This document shows, in pieces, positions 43,426-51,994 of a DNA stretch of 64,000 bases. How positions within the stretch are numbered: the stretch's first letter is position 1; each line of letters begins with the position of its first letter. Origin of the DNA: Enterocloster hominis (ex Liu et al. 2021). Its GTDB lineage: Bacteria; Bacillota; Clostridia; Lachnospirales; Lachnospiraceae. The stretch is from the NCBI GenBank assembly GCA_014385265.1, contig JACRTJ010000005.1, forward strand, positions 1-64,000. Reading direction: 5' to 3'. The notes beneath the pieces are model-generated. The model searched no databases, had not been told where the DNA came from, and saw only the letters and a list, made by a program, of their open reading frames with translations. The position numbers were made by a program, and so were the translations under genes.

Positions 43426-43487
43426 TGTGGATCCCAATGCATTCCGGCAGGATCAGTCCTCCGCCGCCAAAAGGATACGGTCGTTAT
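43426..43487. repeat. Direct repeat copy 2: end of the trp-type ATPase gene
   Basis: This is the intact source copy, spanning the last 35 bases of the ATPase gene and the 27 bases after its stop codon. Copy 1 lies 665 bases to the left, on the other side of hicAB. Confidence 0.9.
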
Positions 43488-44259
43488 CAAGCTCCTTCCC
43501 GGCTCCGATGCGGAACTTCTCCAGAAGATCCGGCACGGTCATGCGTGACCGCTCCTCTCCCTTCACATCGAACACGATCCGGCCATCGTCCATCATCAGC
43601 GTCCGGTTTCCCATGGTCAGGGCCTGCTGCATATTGTGGGTGACCATCAGACAGGTGGTGTGATTTTTTGCCACGATCTTTTTTGTCAGCTCCAGCACCT
43701 TTTCCGCCGTGGCCGGATCCAGGGCCGCCGTGTGCTCATCCAACAGCAGTAAGAGCGGGGGCACCATGGTGGCCATAAGAAGGGTCAGGGCCTGGCGCTG
43801 GCCGCCGGATAAAAGGCCCACCGGCTGCTTCATCCGGTCCTCCAGCCCCATGTCCAGCATGGAAAGCTGCTCTCTGAAAAATTCTTTATCCTTTTTTGAG
43901 ATCCGGCTGAAGGGGATGCTTCCTCTGGACGCCCGCAGATACGCCAGGGACAGGTTTTCCTCAATGGTCATATGGGGAGCCGTCCCCTTTAAGGGGTCCT
44001 GGAAAAGACGGCCGATGACGCGGCTCCTCTGGTACTCGGGCGCAAAGGTAATGTCCTTCCCGTTTAAGGTGATGGAACCGGAATCCGTAATAAAGCTCCC
44101 GGCAATGGCTGCGAACATGGTGGACTTGCCTGCGCCGTTGGAGCCGATGACCGTGGCAAAATCCCCCGGCTCCAGGTGGAGGGACAGATCCCGGATGGCC
44201 GCCTTTTCGTTGACCGTCCCCGGATTAAAGGTCTTTTTGATATGGTCCAGCTTTAGCAT
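43453..44259 (-). CDS. trpZ: ABC transporter ATP-binding protein, tryptophan-type importer
   Basis: The 268-residue ATPase has Walker A GSNGAGKST, signature LLSGGQRQAL, Walker B LLLLDEHTAALDP and the switch histidine in MVTHNMQQ. The start at 44259 follows AAGGAGGGGG; the longer frame to 44376 is the permease gene read in another frame. It overlaps the permease gene by 7 bases. Together with the permease and lipoprotein it forms the TrpXYZ-like importer, whose leader is a tryptophan T-box. The gene end has been copied to the far side of hicAB. Confidence 0.9.
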   Translation of the reverse strand: MLKLDHIKKTFNPGTVNEKAAIRDLSLHLEPGDFATVIGSNGAGKSTMFAAIAGSFITDSGSITLNGKDITFAPEYQRSRVIGRLFQDPLKGTAPHMTIEENLSLAYLRASRGSIPFSRISKKDKEFFREQLSMLDMGLEDRMKQPVGLLSGGQRQALTLLMATMVPPLLLLLDEHTAALDPATAEKVLELTKKIVAKNHTTCLMVTHNMQQALTMGNRTLMMDDGRIVFDVKGEERSRMTVPDLLEKFRIGAGKELDNDRILLAAED

Positions 44260-45167
44260 GACTGCCCCCTCCTTTTCTTCGCTTCCGCTTTCTTTTTCTG
44301 AAGTCCTGCCCACTCTCTTAAGGACGGGGAGGCAATGGCCAGGGCGACCACCACCGCTGTCACCAGCTTCAGACACTCGATGGGAACGATGGAGGTCTTA
44401 AGGATCATGGCATAAAGGAAGCGGTACAGAATGCTCCCGGTCACAGCTGCCGCCACGTTTCTTCCCATGGAGCGGCGGCCCAGTACAGTCTCTCCGATGA
44501 TGAGGCAGGCCAGGCCGATGACCACGATCCCGGCTCCGCTGTTGATATCCGCCGACTTCTGGTACTGTCCCACCACAGCTCCCGAAAGGGCCGTTAAGGC
44601 GTTGGAGATACAAAGTCCTACAGTAATGGTAAACACTGGATTCACCGACGACGCCCGTACCATGTCCCGGTTGTCTCCGGTGGCGCGGATGCTTAAGCCC
44701 AGCCGGGTGCCCAGAAACCATACCAGGGCGGCTCCTGCAAACATGGTGATGCCGCCCGCCAGAATCATCTTATAAAATCCGCCTCCGATCCCCAGATCCC
44801 GGAACAGGGTGAACATGGTATCCTGCTTTAAGAGGCTCACATTGGAGCTCCAGCCCATGACCATAAGATTCACGGTGTAGAGCCCCGTATTGGTGATGAT
44901 CCCGGCCAGGATCGACGGTACGCCCATCCTGGTCTGCAAAAACGCCGTCACATAACCGGCGCAGGCTCCCGCCGCCATGGCTGCAAAAACCGCCAGCACC
45001 GGATGGCCGGCCGCCGCACAGGTCACCGATACGGCTGCTCCCAAAACGAATCCACTGTCTGTGGTCATATCTGCGATATCCAGGATCCGGTAGCTTAAAA
45101 ACAGGGCCATGGCCACCAGGGCATACATAAATCCCAGCTCCAGGGCTGTCTGAACCACATAAAGCAT
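44253..45167 (-). CDS. trpY: ABC transporter permease, tryptophan-type importer
   Basis: This 304-residue membrane protein has about nine helices of the branched-chain-amino-acid-permease type (BPD_transp_2), with FMYALVAMALFLSYRILDIADMTTDSGF near the N-terminus (in parts) and the GNDNR-like RATGDNRDMVRASSVNP loop that contacts the ATPase. It lies between the lipoprotein and ATPase genes of a T-box-controlled operon and should form the membrane channel for tryptophan. Confidence 0.9.
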   Translation of the reverse strand: MLYVVQTALELGFMYALVAMALFLSYRILDIADMTTDSGFVLGAAVSVTCAAAGHPVLAVFAAMAAGACAGYVTAFLQTRMGVPSILAGIITNTGLYTVNLMVMGWSSNVSLLKQDTMFTLFRDLGIGGGFYKMILAGGITMFAGAALVWFLGTRLGLSIRATGDNRDMVRASSVNPVFTITVGLCISNALTALSGAVVGQYQKSADINSGAGIVVIGLACLIIGETVLGRRSMGRNVAAAVTGSILYRFLYAMILKTSIVPIECLKLVTAVVVALAIASPSLREWAGLQKKKAEAKKRRGQSC

Positions 45168-45249
45168 ATCTTTCCCATCCTTCCATACTCTTTATTTTCT
45201 GCCTGGGAGCCTGCGCCCATTCTGTACAGGCCCCCGGCAGCCGCTTTCT

Positions 45250-46353
45250 TTAATCCTCTGTGGTGCCTACCTCCACCAGAGTTCCCATGTCCTTAAATAC
45301 GGAATAATCGACTCCCAGGGTCTGGGCTGTTTCGGTGTTCACAGTGATGATCCCGCCCTCGGCCAGATAAAAGTCCTCAAGAGAATCCATACCCTCCGTC
45401 ATGGCCGTATAAGCCAGATCCGCCGTCTCATGGCCCAGGTCTGTATAGTTGACGCCGCAGGTGGCGAAGGCGCCGTTCCTTACGAAGGAGTCGGCCCCGG
45501 TGTAGTGGGGGATCCCTGCCTCGGCCAGGCTCTCATAGATCGCCAGTTCCGCGGACATGATCACGTTGTCGGTGGGTGTAAAGATGGCGTCCACGTCCTC
45601 TGCGATCAGGGCGCTGGCCGCTGTGATCACCTCGTCATTGGTGTTGGCCGTTTTCTCTGTGTATCCGATCCCCTTTTCCTCCAGATACGCCTTTGCCTCA
45701 GCGATGGGTGTTTTGGAGTTATCCTCCGATAAGGAATAAAGGAGTCCGACCTTTTTCACCTCCGGATCCTGGGCAAGCATCATATCCAGGATAAACTTTG
45801 TGTTCAGGGCGTCTGAGGTTCCGGTCACATAATCGATGCCCGTCATTTCCGCTGCCTCCGGATCGGAGATGGCCGCATAGACCACCGGGGTCTTCGTATC
45901 CTCGGCACAGGTGGCCATGACCTGGGCCGCCAGGGTGGCAATGGGGATCACCGCATCCACCTGCTCGGAGATCACCTGGGTCCCGATCTGGGTCAGCACC
46001 GACTGGTCGCCCTGGCCGGAATATACCTCATACTGGATGGAAACTCCGTTCTTTTCTGCCAGGGCATCCAGCTCCTCACAGACGGCGGCGGCGATCTCGT
46101 CCAGGGATGCGTGGTCCATCTGCTTTACAACGGCCACGGTATATTCCCCGCCGTCTGCGTTTCCAGCTTCTGTATTTTCTCCGGCCCCGCCGGTCTTCTC
46201 CTCTTTTGTCTCCTTTGAGCCCTGGGCCGTTGTTTCTTCTGCCTTCGCCCCACTGGCCTCTGGGCTGCCTGACGTTTCCTTTCCTCCACAGCCTCCTAAA
46301 AATGCCGCTGTCACTGCTGCTGCCATCACTGCGCTCATCATTTTTTTCTTCAT
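45250..46353 (-). CDS. trpX: ABC transporter substrate-binding lipoprotein, tryptophan-type
   Basis: The 367-residue protein has a lipoprotein signal (AFLGGCGGKE, lipid-bearing cysteine near residue 22), an acidic low-complexity spacer (about 30-70) and a periplasmic-binding domain of the TrpX/ABC_sub_bind family, with VAVVKQMDHASLDEIAAAVCEEL and FTPTDNVIMSAELAIYESLAE blocks. It captures ligand at the outer face of the membrane. The tryptophan assignment rests on the UGG specifier in the upstream T-box, not on the protein alone. GGAGGAG precedes the ATG. Confidence 0.9.
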   Translation of the reverse strand: MKKKMMSAVMAAAVTAAFLGGCGGKETSGSPEASGAKAEETTAQGSKETKEEKTGGAGENTEAGNADGGEYTVAVVKQMDHASLDEIAAAVCEELDALAEKNGVSIQYEVYSGQGDQSVLTQIGTQVISEQVDAVIPIATLAAQVMATCAEDTKTPVVYAAISDPEAAEMTGIDYVTGTSDALNTKFILDMMLAQDPEVKKVGLLYSLSEDNSKTPIAEAKAYLEEKGIGYTEKTANTNDEVITAASALIAEDVDAIFTPTDNVIMSAELAIYESLAEAGIPHYTGADSFVRNGAFATCGVNYTDLGHETADLAYTAMTEGMDSLEDFYLAEGGIITVNTETAQTLGVDYSVFKDMGTLVEVGTTED

Positions 46354-46500
46354 AGTCTTTCTCCTCCATGCTCTTAAATTTTTTTCGCATTTCAGAAACG
46401 GGAAACCAGCGGCGGTACGCGTCTGCGGCAGAATCCTCTTCCGCCCATGACGATCCTCGCGGAACGCTTTTATGTCATGGAACCCATGTTCCTATAACAC

Positions 46501-46776
46501 AAAAACCGCCTCAAGCCCTTTCGCTTGAGACGGTTATAATCGTTTATAATCGCGGTACCACTCAAATTGACATAAATGTCCACTTTCAATGCACTACCAT
46601 GCATCCCTCATTGATAACGGGTTTGGTTCCCGGCAGCTCCTACTCTTTTCATTTCAGGCCGCCCTCGAAAGTCCATTCAGCGATCCCTTCCATACTGCAA
46701 TCCCACCGCCTGCAGCTCTCTGTGATATCAGAAGAAGGCTTACTCCTCTTTCTCATCGGTTTCTCTTATTTCTGTG
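46501..46776 (-). promoter_or_regulatory. Tryptophan T-box riboswitch
   Basis: On the minus strand the leader holds a long stem I with AGAGAG and GGTGGGATTGCAG elements, a specifier loop GAA-TGG-ACT with the UGG (Trp) codon at 46673-46675, the T-box core GAGTGGTACCGCG (46551-46563) and a terminator of 12-bp stem (ACCGTCTCAAGC and partner, 46505-46534) followed by TTTTTGTG. Uncharged tRNA-Trp would stabilise the antiterminator and turn on the importer operon. Confidence 0.93.
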
Positions 46777-46781
46777 TCTGT

Positions 46782-46810
46782 ATTCTATGCCACTTTAAAG
46801 CAAATGTCAA
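46782..46810 (-). promoter_or_regulatory. Promoter of the T-box/trpXYZ operon
   Basis: On the minus strand TTGACA (46805-46810) and TAGAAT (46782-46787) lie 17 bases apart, directly before the T-box leader. Confidence 0.8.
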
Positions 46811-46870
46811 CCCTTTTTTGATTTTTTCCAAATTATCTGGCAGACTGCCCCACGGCGCAGACGTTTTCTA

Positions 46871-46899
46871 TTGCCATGGGCCTCCGGCTGGATTATACT
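46871..46899 (+). promoter_or_regulatory. Promoter of the OLD-family gene
   Basis: TTGCCA (46871-46876) and TATACT (46894-46899) lie 17 bases apart, 38 bases before the start codon at 46938. Confidence 0.6.
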
Positions 46900-46937
46900 A
46901 GGGGCAAAAGGAAGAATTTTTACAGGGAGGGCGGAGC

Positions 46938-48800
46938 ATGCAGCTGACTTATCTTCACATCCACAATTTCAAGTCCATCCGGGACATGGAGATCCGGGAC
47001 ATTGACCGGGCCCTGATCCTGGTAGGAAAAAATAATACAGGGAAGACCTCGATCCTGGATGCCGTCTGTGCCGTCTGCGGCTGCTACCAGGTCCAGGAGG
47101 CCGATTTTAACGAAAGGGAGCAGGCCATCCGCATCGACGCCTCCTTTTCCATCAGCAGCGAGGATCTGGCCCTGTTCCACCGTATGGGCATCGTCAGCCA
47201 GTACCGGCGGTATGAGGTGTGGAGTCGGGTCTTCGGCGAGCGGCTTCCCTCCTTCTCCCAGGGAGAGCTTTGCTTTACCTTCCATGTAAATAAAGACGGA
47301 AAGGTCCGTTACGAGGATATTTCCCGGAAAAATAACCCCTATATCCCCATGATCCTCCCCAGGATCTACCGGATCACTGCCGACCGGGACTTAAGACAGC
47401 TCCAGAACGACCTCCTCATGTTCCAGGAAGACCGGCAGCTCAGAAAGCTCCGCTCCGGCTCCTGTATCTTCGATCCTGCCAAGGCCTGCGGCCACTGCTT
47501 CCGCTGTATTGGCCTCATCGATCAGAAAAAGCCGGCGGAGCTCTCTGCCGTGGAGACTGCCAGGCTCCTGGAATATAAGATCTATCAGCTGAATTTCAGC
47601 AGCTTTTCCAAAAAGCTCAGTGAAAACTTCCTGAAAAACGGCGGCTATGAAGAGATCCGCTGTTCCATAAACTGTGACACGGACCAGATGTTTTCCGTTA
47701 CGGTCACGGCCTGCAATGAAAAAAGGGGGACAGAGACTCCGGTGGAATACCTGGGCAAAGGCATGCGGAGCATCTACATGCTGTCTCTCCTGGAAACGTA
47801 TGTGGCCGAGCCGGACCGGATCCCCAGCATCATCCTGGTGGAGGACCCGGAGATCTTTCTCCATCCCCAGCTCCAGAAAATGTGCTGTGAGATCCTGTAC
47901 CGCCTTTCCTTAAAAAACCAGGTGATCTTCCAGACCCATTCGCCGGATCTTCTGTTCAATTTCACGGCCCGCCAGATCCGCCAGGTGGTCTTAGACGACG
48001 ACATGTATTCCGTGATCCGGGAAAAGACCGATCTGGGCCGGATCCTGGACGATCTGGGCTACGGGGCCAGCGATCTGATGAACGTGAGCTTCGTTTTTAT
48101 TGTGGAAGGAAAGCAGGATAAGTCCCGGCTTCCCCTGCTGCTGGAAAACTACTACTCTGAGATCCGGGACCAGGAGGGACGGCTCTCCCGCATTTCCATC
48201 ATCACCACCAACAGCTGTACCAACATCAAGACCTACGCCAATTTAAAATATATGAACCAGGTCTATATCCGGGACCAGTTCCTGATGATCCGGGACGGGG
48301 ACGGAAAGGATCCGGAGGAGCTGGCGGGGCAGCTCTGCCGGTATTATGACGCGCGGAATGCCGAGGACGTGGACCGGCTCCCCAGAGTCACCAGAAGGAA
48401 CGTGCTGATCCTGAAATATTATTCCTTTGAAAACTACTTCTTTAACCCGGAGATCATGGCACAGTTGGGCATTGTGGAGAGCCAGGAAGCCTTTTACGAG
48501 ACCCTGTACAAAAAATGGCGGGAATATCTCCACCGGCTCACCAGCGGCCAGAAGCTCATAAAGGCCCTGGGCCGGGACTTCACCTCCCCGGAGGATATGA
48601 AGGACCATATGGAGGAGATCCGCATCCATCTGCGGGGCCACAACCTGTACGATATCTTTTACGGCCCCTTCCGTTCCCGGGAGCAGGAGATCTTAAAGGC
48701 CTACATCCGCCTGGCTCCCAGAGATGATTTTAAGGATATCTTAGACGCCATCGACAGCTTTCCATACTTTGACAGCAGAAAGAGCGGGAAACAGCACTGA
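46938..48800 (+). CDS. OLD-family ATPase with TOPRIM domain and a CxxCxxC knuckle
   Basis: The 620-residue protein joins an SMC/RecF-like ATPase to a C-terminal TOPRIM nuclease-type domain. The ATPase has Walker A G30KNNTGKTS, an YLGKGMRS signature-like turn (271-278), Walker B IILVEDPE (E302, D303) and switch histidine H334 in QTHSPD. The TOPRIM has E390 in FIVEGKQD and D453-x-D455 (RDGDGKD). Between Walker A and the signature is C184-x2-C187-x2-C190, with a further C176, which could bind zinc or an Fe-S cluster. OLD proteins act in DNA repair and phage defence; this one has no helicase or other partner gene. AGGGAGGG precedes the ATG. Confidence 0.85.
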   Translation: MQLTYLHIHNFKSIRDMEIRDIDRALILVGKNNTGKTSILDAVCAVCGCYQVQEADFNEREQAIRIDASFSISSEDLALFHRMGIVSQYRRYEVWSRVFGERLPSFSQGELCFTFHVNKDGKVRYEDISRKNNPYIPMILPRIYRITADRDLRQLQNDLLMFQEDRQLRKLRSGSCIFDPAKACGHCFRCIGLIDQKKPAELSAVETARLLEYKIYQLNFSSFSKKLSENFLKNGGYEEIRCSINCDTDQMFSVTVTACNEKRGTETPVEYLGKGMRSIYMLSLLETYVAEPDRIPSIILVEDPEIFLHPQLQKMCCEILYRLSLKNQVIFQTHSPDLLFNFTARQIRQVVLDDDMYSVIREKTDLGRILDDLGYGASDLMNVSFVFIVEGKQDKSRLPLLLENYYSEIRDQEGRLSRISIITTNSCTNIKTYANLKYMNQVYIRDQFLMIRDGDGKDPEELAGQLCRYYDARNAEDVDRLPRVTRRNVLILKYYSFENYFFNPEIMAQLGIVESQEAFYETLYKKWREYLHRLTSGQKLIKALGRDFTSPEDMKDHMEEIRIHLRGHNLYDIFYGPFRSREQEILKAYIRLAPRDDFKDILDAIDSFPYFDSRKSGKQH

Positions 48801-48820
48801 CTGTTCCCCGCCCTTCTTTT
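48784..48820. terminator. Terminator over the OLD gene stop codon
   Basis: GCGGGAAACAG and CTGTTCCCCGC form an 11-bp stem with one mismatch; the stop codon lies in the loop. CCTTCTTTT follows on the plus strand. Confidence 0.75.
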
Positions 48821-50033
48821 ATAAAAGCTTCACTTCCAGATCCTCCACCCGCTGCTCATAAAACCGCATCCGCCATTCCACCGGCTTTCCCGGCTCAAAA
48901 TACAGGGAGGAAAAGGTGCAACGCGGCTCTCCCTTCCCCGCCATGAAAATGGCCGTGGGCCCGTCGGCTCCGCCGATGATCCCGATGGCGCTGGCTCCTG
49001 CCATGACACACACATCATTCTTCGCCTCCGGAAGGAACCGGTCCTCCGGCTCCCTGGGCAGGATCCTCCGGGGACGGTCGCCGCCGCAGTCCCGGATCTG
49101 CAGCTCTCTCCTGGAAATCTCTGGGCTTACGGCGTAGGTCATGGCCGTCAGGTGGGTGGGATACTCCCACTCCCCCATACGCCGGAGAAGCCTCCGTCTC
49201 TCTTCCTGTTCCATATCCTCCGGCGCTTCAAAGGCCTTCCGGTCCATCTCCTCTTCCTGGTATTCCAGGACCGTCAGCACATGACGCTCTCCTGTGGAGG
49301 GATGGATAAAGGGGATCTGGTCTCCCGGCCCCCGGACTGTAAAGCGGATGCCTGGAATACAGACCCGGTCCCGCTTCATGGTAAGGCTCAGGGACCGGAG
49401 CTTTGGCGGCCGCTTTGTAGCCCAGGAAAAGCTCCAGCGGTTCATGGACCAGGCCTTCGCCGGATCCAGTCCGTAATGCTCCAGGAGCCTCCGCTCCTCT
49501 TCATACGGGTCTGCCGCCGGGTACTCCTCCGCTGCCGGATCCTCCACTGGATCCCCGTCATTATCCAGTTCCGGATATTCTTCTGCTGGCCCATCGTTCA
49601 GAGCCCCGGCATCCATTTCCCGGCAGGATTCCGGGAGCCAGCAGAGCCCGTTTCCCTCCACTCCCCGAAGCTTCCTTCCGTTCAGTATGATCTCCGGCTG
49701 GAAGCCCGTTTCCAGAGGACTTTCCTGCTGGATCCGCTCCTGCTCCTCCTCCGTCAGCCTGTCCTCCTCCAGATCCCGGTACCGTTCTAAAAAGGCCTTC
49801 ACCCGTTCCGGGTCGATCTCCGCAAAAATATCTGCCACCAGCCCCTTTCCGCACTGGTACACCGCCGGAACATGCCAGATCTCCTTCCCCCAGGAAAACG
49901 TCTTTCCCACCGGGATCTCGATCCCCCGGCGGCCCCTCTGGCCGTAAAAGCCCCCTTCAAAGGTCACCTTCCAGTCTCTGTCCCCGGTCTGCTCTTTTCC
50001 ACACGCCTTCCGGTCATCCTTCTGTATATCCAC
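48819..50033 (-). CDS. Unrecognised 404-residue acidic protein with a decarboxylase-beta-like motif
   Basis: I do not recognise this protein. It is soluble by appearance, rich in Glu, Arg and Pro, with an acidic low-complexity stretch near residues 150-190. An N-terminal segment KVTFEGGFYGQRGRRGIEIP and a middle RDRVCIPGIRFTVRGPGDQIP look structured. Near 347-367 lies ASAIGIIGGADGPTAIF, which resembles a conserved loop of the beta subunit of sodium-pumping decarboxylases (OadB/GcdB), yet there are no membrane helices around it. It is a single gene convergent with the OLD gene and may have a surface, regulatory or host-specific role. Confidence 0.7.
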   Translation of the reverse strand: MDIQKDDRKACGKEQTGDRDWKVTFEGGFYGQRGRRGIEIPVGKTFSWGKEIWHVPAVYQCGKGLVADIFAEIDPERVKAFLERYRDLEEDRLTEEEQERIQQESPLETGFQPEIILNGRKLRGVEGNGLCWLPESCREMDAGALNDGPAEEYPELDNDGDPVEDPAAEEYPAADPYEEERRLLEHYGLDPAKAWSMNRWSFSWATKRPPKLRSLSLTMKRDRVCIPGIRFTVRGPGDQIPFIHPSTGERHVLTVLEYQEEEMDRKAFEAPEDMEQEERRRLLRRMGEWEYPTHLTAMTYAVSPEISRRELQIRDCGGDRPRRILPREPEDRFLPEAKNDVCVMAGASAIGIIGGADGPTAIFMAGKGEPRCTFSSLYFEPGKPVEWRMRFYEQRVEDLEVKLL

Positions 50034-50113
50034 AGGCTCCCCTCCTTTTTCTGACTGCCGCAGTTGTTTCCATGGATCCTATTTTATCATATCTATCCCC
50101 AAAAATATATAGG

Positions 50114-50151
50114 AAAAACCGGCAGCCAGTCCAGGATGGGCCAGCTGCCGG
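50114..50151 (-). terminator. Terminator of the APC permease gene
   Basis: On the minus strand CCGGCAGC and GCTGCCGG flank a 15-base inner part and are followed by TTTTT, about 30 bases after the permease stop codon. Confidence 0.75.
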
Positions 50152-50182
50152 ATACGCACAATACAAGTTATTTTATTTCCAG

Positions 50183-51613
50183 TTAAGCGTTTGTTTTTTC
50201 TCTCTTCTTGATCTCCGGAAGGATCAGTCCCAGAGCAGTAAGAACGAAGGGAGTGATTACGTTTAAGGCTGTGGAGGCCATATCGCCTTCCACATACATA
50301 CCAAGGAGACAGCATGCAGCCGTTACGAAGAAGCACCATACGCCTGCGGTCAGAGCGATGCCCTGGTTCTTCACGAAGCGGTACTCCGGATGGAACTTGC
50401 CGGCAGCCTTTCTTAAGGCAATGTAAGCGGCAAATACCCACAGGTAACGGAGCGGCATGGTTACGGAGTTCAGCTTATTTAACTGTGTTAATACAGCAGC
50501 TGCGCCCGGTACGAAGGACTGGATCAGGATGATACTTCCGGAAAGAGCCACAACCATCCAGATACCGTTGATGTATGCGCCCTTGTCGTTCTTCTTTAAC
50601 AGCTTGGTGGGAACGAACTGTCTTGCATCCTCGTTGTCAAGAAGCATACGAAGCGGAGCGTCGATACTTAAAACAAGAGTGGAGAACTGTCCGATGGCGT
50701 TGCAGGCTGCGTAGATGATCAGCAGAGCGTTGCCTACGCCGTAGTACTCACCTAACTTCTGGAATGCCCAGTAGGAGCCGTTGGAAACGTAGGAGTTGAA
50801 GCTTTCCTTGCTCTCGTTGATGATGGTCGGATCGAACATCTTGCCCATGGCGATGGTTCCCAGGATCGCACATACCATGACCATAACAGCCAGAGCGATC
50901 ATACCCTTCGGGAATCCCTTGGACGGATCCTTTACCTTATTTACATACGGGGAGATCTTCTCACATCCGCCCACTGCGAATACCAGGATGGACAGGGAAG
51001 TGAAGTAACCCACGTTGAACTTCGGGATCAGTGCCTCTTTGGTGAATTCCATTGTCACATACTCTGCGTTGGGATTGATCACCGGAGCGGCAAACATCAT
51101 AAGGATGTACAGGATGGACATTACGAACATACTGGTTCCGGCAATGGTAGCCAGCTTCTTAAGCGGGTTTAAGCCGCGGCTTGCTACCCAGCTGAAGAAC
51201 AGGAGAACTGCCAGAGTCGCTAACTGTACAGCAATGGTCGGGAATGTATCGTAGGTAGTTCCGTTCTGGAATACCATCCAGCTTAAAGCCTTTAATCCGC
51301 CGCTGCCCTTACTTGCGATATAAGTAACGTGGCATGCCCAGTAGGTCCAGCCGGCATAATATGCAAATTTCGGGCTGATGGTTTCGTGGATCCAGGAGCT
51401 TACGCCGCCGCCGGAGTTCTTGAAAGCGGAGCCCAGCTCACCAACCATGAGCGCGTAGGGAACAAAGTAAAGGGCAAACATCATTACCCAGCTGAAGATA
51501 ACCTGGATACCGTTAAAGTATACGAAGCCATTCAGAACGTTTCCGAATCCCCAAACTGTGGAAAACGCCATAAAGGCTAAGGTATACCAGGTCATTTTCT
51601 TAGAATTTTCCAT
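50183..51613 (-). CDS. APC-family amino acid permease (YjeM-like)
   Basis: The 476-residue membrane protein has about twelve helices of the amino acid-polyamine-organocation fold, with WGFGNVLNGFVYFNG in helix 1, GELGSAFKNSGGGVSSWIHE in the helix 2 region and a YWACHVTYIASKG helix 3, most like the YjeM/glutamate-GABA exchanger branch. It should move amino acids across the membrane. The start at 51613 follows AAGGAAGG. It is divergent from cstA across an AT-rich regulatory region. Ligand not known. Confidence 0.88.
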   Translation of the reverse strand: MENSKKMTWYTLAFMAFSTVWGFGNVLNGFVYFNGIQVIFSWVMMFALYFVPYALMVGELGSAFKNSGGGVSSWIHETISPKFAYYAGWTYWACHVTYIASKGSGGLKALSWMVFQNGTTYDTFPTIAVQLATLAVLLFFSWVASRGLNPLKKLATIAGTSMFVMSILYILMMFAAPVINPNAEYVTMEFTKEALIPKFNVGYFTSLSILVFAVGGCEKISPYVNKVKDPSKGFPKGMIALAVMVMVCAILGTIAMGKMFDPTIINESKESFNSYVSNGSYWAFQKLGEYYGVGNALLIIYAACNAIGQFSTLVLSIDAPLRMLLDNEDARQFVPTKLLKKNDKGAYINGIWMVVALSGSIILIQSFVPGAAAVLTQLNKLNSVTMPLRYLWVFAAYIALRKAAGKFHPEYRFVKNQGIALTAGVWCFFVTAACCLLGMYVEGDMASTALNVITPFVLTALGLILPEIKKREKTNA

Positions 51614-51657
51614 TGTGTAACCTTCCTTTTCTTTTTTGTATTTGTGCAACGAAATGC

Positions 51658-51686
51658 ATTATAGCACAGTTCTTGTTAAATTCCAA
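51658..51686 (-). promoter_or_regulatory. Promoter of the APC permease gene
   Basis: On the minus strand TTGGAA (51681-51686) and TATAAT (51658-51663) lie 17 bases apart. Confidence 0.6.
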
Positions 51687-51930
51687 ACGAATTTGTTAAA
51701 ATTTTATATACTTGAATATTATGCACAAAAAACCAAAAATTATTCTATGATTTATATGGATTCTGCGGACTGGTTTTTTCTTTTGTTATTACTATTCCCT
51801 TTGGTTATGTCTAGTATATTTATACATTATATCTTTTTTATAAACATTATTAAATTTATATAAATTTCCAACTGTTTTTCATCATTTTACCATAAAAACG
51901 ACGATTTTCTCATGTTTTTCACCAGATTTA

Positions 51931-51959
51931 TTGACTTTATCTCTTTACAGGATTATAGT
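51931..51959 (+). promoter_or_regulatory. Promoter of cstA
   Basis: TTGACT (51931-51936) and TATAGT (51954-51959) lie 17 bases apart, 36 bases before the cstA start codon. Confidence 0.7.
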
Positions 51960-51994
51960 ATGTACTTATAAATACTAACAAGGAGAGAATAATT

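Larger units (their letters stand above)
51614..51994. other. Divergent control region between the APC permease and cstA
   Basis: This 381-bp stretch is very AT-rich and holds the two outward promoters listed separately. No coding frame with a ribosome binding site and no recognised riboswitch was found; the middle (51690-51925) may bind a global regulator such as CodY, but no clear site is claimed. Confidence 0.6.
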
